Positions 60,847 to 64,000 of a stretch of DNA of 64,000 nt are shown in pieces (within the stretch, counting starts at the first letter, position 1; each line of letters opens with the position of its first letter). The stretch comes from Calycina herbarum. Lineage: Eukaryota > Ascomycota > Leotiomycetes > Helotiales > Pezizellaceae. Location of the stretch: contig LLEY01000038.1 in the NCBI GenBank assembly GCA_001414485.1, forward strand, positions 310,001 to 374,000, in the 5' to 3' direction. The notes below the pieces were generated by a model, which did no database searches, was not told where the DNA came from, and saw only the letters and a program-made list of their open reading frames with translations. The position numbers were made by a program, and so were the translations under genes.

Positions 60847-60953
60847 ATATGGTTCAGTAGACTGGAAATACTAACTTGAACGTCCTCCAAGCAATCATGT
60901 CGAGGCCCACGGCGTTATCGTATATATCCGTGGGATCCACTACTTCATCTGTA
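60847..60953 (-). CDS. Isolated possible coding exon, unrecognised
   Basis: After a good branch site (TACTAAC) and acceptor (ATACAG), the minus strand reads DEVVDPTDIYDNAVGLDMIA then WRTFK. The reading continues to a TGA a few codons on. Base composition is clearly coding-like compared with the surrounding T-rich DNA. No exon upstream or downstream was found, so it could be the last exon of a lost gene or an exon in an untranslated leader. Confidence 0.25.
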
Positions 60954-61578
60954 TTTTTATAGATTGGGTGGGGGTTTTGTTAGTAACTTGAGAAGCGGGG
61001 GGAGGTGGGGGAGGTTGAATGAAGTGTGATTGGTGTAGGGTTTAAGAATAGTAATGTAATACAACAAAACATTTGATGTTGCTATTATGTGAAAAGAAAC
61101 GAAGATAATGGCCTCTCTCATAGACAATGTACAAAGCTATATGCTTGACCGGAACGGGTGAGTAGATGACCGATCTGTTTGAAAATGCGTATGTTTTCTA
61201 GGTCATGTGACAGGACCCGGAATGGTGCAATCACAATGGGTTCCAACTGCTTTCCTTCGTAAAATGAGACACCCTCAACCAACCCATCAATGTTGTTATG
61301 ATAGGTAAATAGGTTAAAAAGAATTATTGGAAATCACGATGAGGCTTCACGGTTTTAAGACAACTTTGAGATAGAAATACTGCATTTCAGGGTATAAATG
61401 TCTACAAATAATCCAGTACTTGCATACTCGCTCCTCAACTCCGCTCAATCCTTTTCTCGGAGAGCATCACATCACATCCACATATTCCCTCAAATCCCAC
61501 CAAGCTTCTCTGCCGTCCATTTAGGACACTCTTTTGTTCCAAACATTTGTTTCGAACTCCCCATCAAACAAAATCCAC

Positions 61579-61920
61579 TCAGTACAACCCGATAACGATA
61601 TCTCCACGAACTCTTGCAGTGAGGTGAACCTCAGCTTCGAGATCAAGTTTGATACCGACTAACAATGCAGCCTTGGTCAATTTTCCGTTCTCATCGGTTG
61701 CTCCGCGAAGTAATCCACCTATAGACTTGTTAGTCGATGCTTATCTTTTGCACTGGGGAAGGAGGGGTAACATACCAGCTGGGGCTCTCAGTCCCTCAGA
61801 AGTTGGTAAACCAGGAAGAGGGGTCTTATGCGACATGCTGTTAGGCATAGGCTGTCTGCCATTGTCGGAAGAAGGAGATGAAGCACCAGTGTTGAGGGTG
61901 TTGACGTTTGGAGCAGACAT
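61579..61920 (-). CDS. Small fungal protein of unknown function, 94 residues, probably conserved
   Basis: Two exons, 61920-61776 and 61718-61579, with a 57-bp intron (GTATGT...CTATAG) give 285 nt. The N-terminal half is Ser/Pro/Thr/Asn-rich (MSAPNVNTLNTGASSPSSDN) and probably unstructured. The C-terminal half is well ordered: LRGATDENGKLTKAALLVGI followed by LDLEAEVHLTARVRGDIVIG and a terminal Leu-Tyr. This pattern resembles small proteins seen in many Pezizomycotina, but no function is known to me. There is no signal peptide or membrane span. Confidence 0.7.
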
Positions 61921-62851
61921 TTTGAAGGGCCGTTTTTTGGGTGGTGAGACGGAATGGGTTTTTATTGGTGAGAGGGAGAGTGGAAAGGTTATATTCGGAT
62001 GGTTGAAGGATGGGAATTAGAATGTGGTTTATTAAAGATCAGATTTCTCGCCGGGAGTTGTTCTGTCTGGTCGTGATGGATGGAGTGAGAAGATGGAGAA
62101 GTGAATGAGGATGAAGGAGGTTTCTTTTTCCGGTGAGAACTAGCTCTTATACATGTGATCCTAGATCTGAATCGGCACTTGCGAATTCGCCTTCTAGAAT
62201 GTCAACCACTGGATGTTCCATACACGGACTAGCGTAAAGAGCAAAGTTCCGGATGAAAGCCATGTCTGTCCTCCCCAACGAGAAATGCCACGGAGTTGAC
62301 AGGGAATCCTCATGCAGGATCCTCAAGGAATAAGAACGCACATACCCCCAAACACACAAAATGTAACAACACACCTTCTAAGGATCTGGCCATTGAACCG
62401 AAAGAGGGAATATTCCTGTTGACACCATAAGTGGATTTCCAATATCAAATCAGTTTACTCGCTTAACGCTTATTGACTTCTCACCCATGAATTGTCCGGG
62501 CGGGAGGGAGACCCTTTTTTATGCGAAATGGTGCGATTCGGGCCCCTTTTGAAACAGTTGTCGGATAATCATCTGATGATACCCTGTTATAGAAAGATGG
62601 TGTTGACGCTTGGGGCTCGGGTCATGACAGGGTCCTTGCCGGACAGGGGTTACGGAGGATTGAATCCCGGATGGGGATCTTTTATATGGCCATGAATTCG
62701 TACGATATAGAAAGACCGACTTTTTTTCACCTTCGCCACAGAGCTTGGTTGAAGCAAGAAAGCACGAAGTCAACGACCATCATCGAACCAACAAATTTCG
62801 ATCATCACTTGAACGAAAACCCACTAAAAAAACAGCCAAATATTATTCAAG
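61921..62851. promoter_or_regulatory. Divergent intergenic region
   Basis: About 0.9 kb between the 94-residue gene (minus) and the 203-residue gene (plus), so it serves both promoters. No reliable frame or repeat is seen. The last 100 bases before 62852 are A-rich, typical of a leader. Confidence 0.4.
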
Positions 62852-63765
62852 ATGACTTCCATGATTCTTGCCCTTATTACCGCCCCGGCCCTATTAGCAA
62901 CAAATGAGGCAATTCGACAAGGCCAAAGCAAAGACAGAAAAGAAGAACATCGAGCGCGAAGATCAAATCTCCTCATCAGCTGCCACGAGGCCTCCCCATT
63001 AAGTCACGAAATCGATCATCGACAAGTAGCATTAAAAAACAACCGAGTAAGTCTACCCTCGGGGAAGGACCATGAAAGTGGCAGTAAACAATCGCGTCCA
63101 TTCCTTCCCTAGTTCTGCTGTTCCGGCTTTCTCGGATAATCCAAAATAATAACCCAGCTAGTCTGGGTCAATTGGGGTTGGTTGTTCTAAATATATGGGT
63201 TAAATTTTAATTGTTCCCATGTTTTTAGAACAGTTGCTTAGTAGAACAACAGCACTTTGAGCGCGATATATTTACTGCCACTTTTACTATCCATTTTGAG
63301 CCACCTCTCCTCTCTCTCAAAATCAAATGCGTTTCTAATAGGAAAAAGGTGTACATAAAAACAGATATGGCAGACAAATCACTGCACCCCTTCGCAGGCT
63401 ACTACCTCGATTATCCAGACGCAGAATACGAAGGTCTTGTTTCTTCAATCACAGACGAAGCTCCTGTTATGAATTGGTTATACGTCGATCAGGAAACTCA
63501 CCAATTGAAATATGGAGTTCGGGTTGATGCACAACCTAATATTACTGGACCTTTCGATTGCACGAGACAGGATAGGAGGTTGACTTTGGAGGGCTGGGAA
63601 GGATTTTTAGCAGTCAAGGAAGGCGAAGGCGTTTGGGGAATTTATTTTGATAGGGATGATGATGGATTAGTTGGAAAGCTGGGCGAGGATGTGGATGTTT
63701 TGGAGGTGGAGCTGGTGAGGATTGAAAAAAGGGTTAAGAGGGGAAATCCCATGGGGGATTTGTGA
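62852..63765 (+). CDS. Fungal protein of unknown function, 203 residues, probably conserved
   Basis: Exons 62852-63046 and 63349-63765 (612 nt). The intron is long for this genome (302 bp, GTAAGT...AAAAAG) but its acceptor is fixed by frame continuity, joining KNNR to VYIKTDM. The first residues, MTSMILALITAPALLATNEA, are hydrophobic and could be a membrane anchor or signal. A basic segment (KDRKEEHRARRSN) follows, then the main domain with FAGYYLDYPDAEYEGLVSS, TGPFDCTRQDRRLTLEGWEG and GVWGIYFDRDDDGL, the last two being the most distinctive. I recall this arrangement from proteins of many filamentous ascomycetes with no assigned function. The ATG at 63367 in exon 2 is a possible alternative start. 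Confidence 0.75.
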
Positions 63766-64000
63766 AGAAAATAAAATAAAAAGATTTAATACTGACCCTT
63801 TTCGCACCCCAAAAGCGGGTTTTGTGGCTCTAGAATTGACATTTTGAGAGGTCGTCACACTTGTCTGGGTATAATAACCTGTGTGCTTGCTGGTCCTCTT
63901 TCGGTAGACCCAGGCCTGTCAGATTTCTGGCAGCACCGGGGTCCAGATCGTACGATGGAACCACAATGAAGAGGTTTCAAATCCGGGGAAATCTGACTCC
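63766..64000. other. Right edge, non-coding
   Basis: Nothing recognised after the stop of the 203-residue gene. It probably holds that gene's 3' UTR. Confidence 0.3.

Noticed and set aside
60847..60953. A 31-base intron after WRTF giving a longer C-terminus
   Set aside because: 31 bases is too short for a fungal intron. The simpler reading runs into a stop a few codons later.
1..64000. tRNA or rRNA genes
   Set aside because: I looked for the T-loop pattern GGTTCGAnTCC with plausible partners and for rRNA signatures and found none. A covariance-model scan would be needed to exclude weak tRNA candidates.

Overview
The window is nuclear DNA of a filamentous ascomycete (Pezizomycotina). The genes have short introns, mostly 45-65 bp, with GTAAGT-like donors and CTAAC/CTGAC branch sites. 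Long AT-rich tracts hold transposons whose glutamine and tryptophan codons have become TAA/TAG, the signature of repeat-induced point mutation (RIP). Protein similarity recalled from memory suggests Leotiomycetes, but that placement is only an inference.

Layout. (1) 1-5.5 kb: RIP-degraded AT-rich DNA with the start of a pogo-type transposase and an unusual cluster of TAGAATATTCTA palindromes. (2) 5.5-6.5 kb: relic of a fungal gene of unknown function. (3) 6.5-22.7 kb: a gene-dense island. A TRK-type K+ transporter and a small membrane RING-H2 protein lie on the minus strand. An ENA-type Na+/K+ P-ATPase, an NHA1-type Na+/H+ antiporter and a second membrane RING-H2 protein lie on the plus strand. 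Two nested Pot2-like DNA transposons sit in the divergent promoter between the halves. All five gene models splice to an open frame whose summed exon length is a multiple of three. (4) 22.7-25.1 kb: a 2EXR-like relic, a strong hairpin and no clear gene. (5) 25.1-47 kb: a transposon graveyard. It holds a complete but RIP-inactivated Ty3/gypsy chromovirus (two 451 bp LTRs) carrying at least three solo LTRs with target duplications, another solo LTR upstream, and a RIP-inactivated Ty1/copia element. Between them at 37-40 kb are unique DNA and a head-to-head pair of broken genes, one a MYND finger. (6) 47-64 kb: mostly unique DNA with a possible small helix-turn-helix-like gene, an MFS hexose transporter, two genes that look like conserved fungal proteins of unknown function, and large non-coding stretches.

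Function. TRK imports K+, ENA pumps Na+ (and K+) out using ATP, and NHA1 exports Na+/K+ in exchange for protons. In yeast these three activities set the cytosolic K+/Na+ ratio, but their genes are not usually neighbours. Here they are clustered with two small membrane ubiquitin-ligase-like proteins that could control turnover of the transporters. That is an inference from position only. This cluster is the most interesting feature of the window. The hexose transporter at 53-55 kb is a separate locus.
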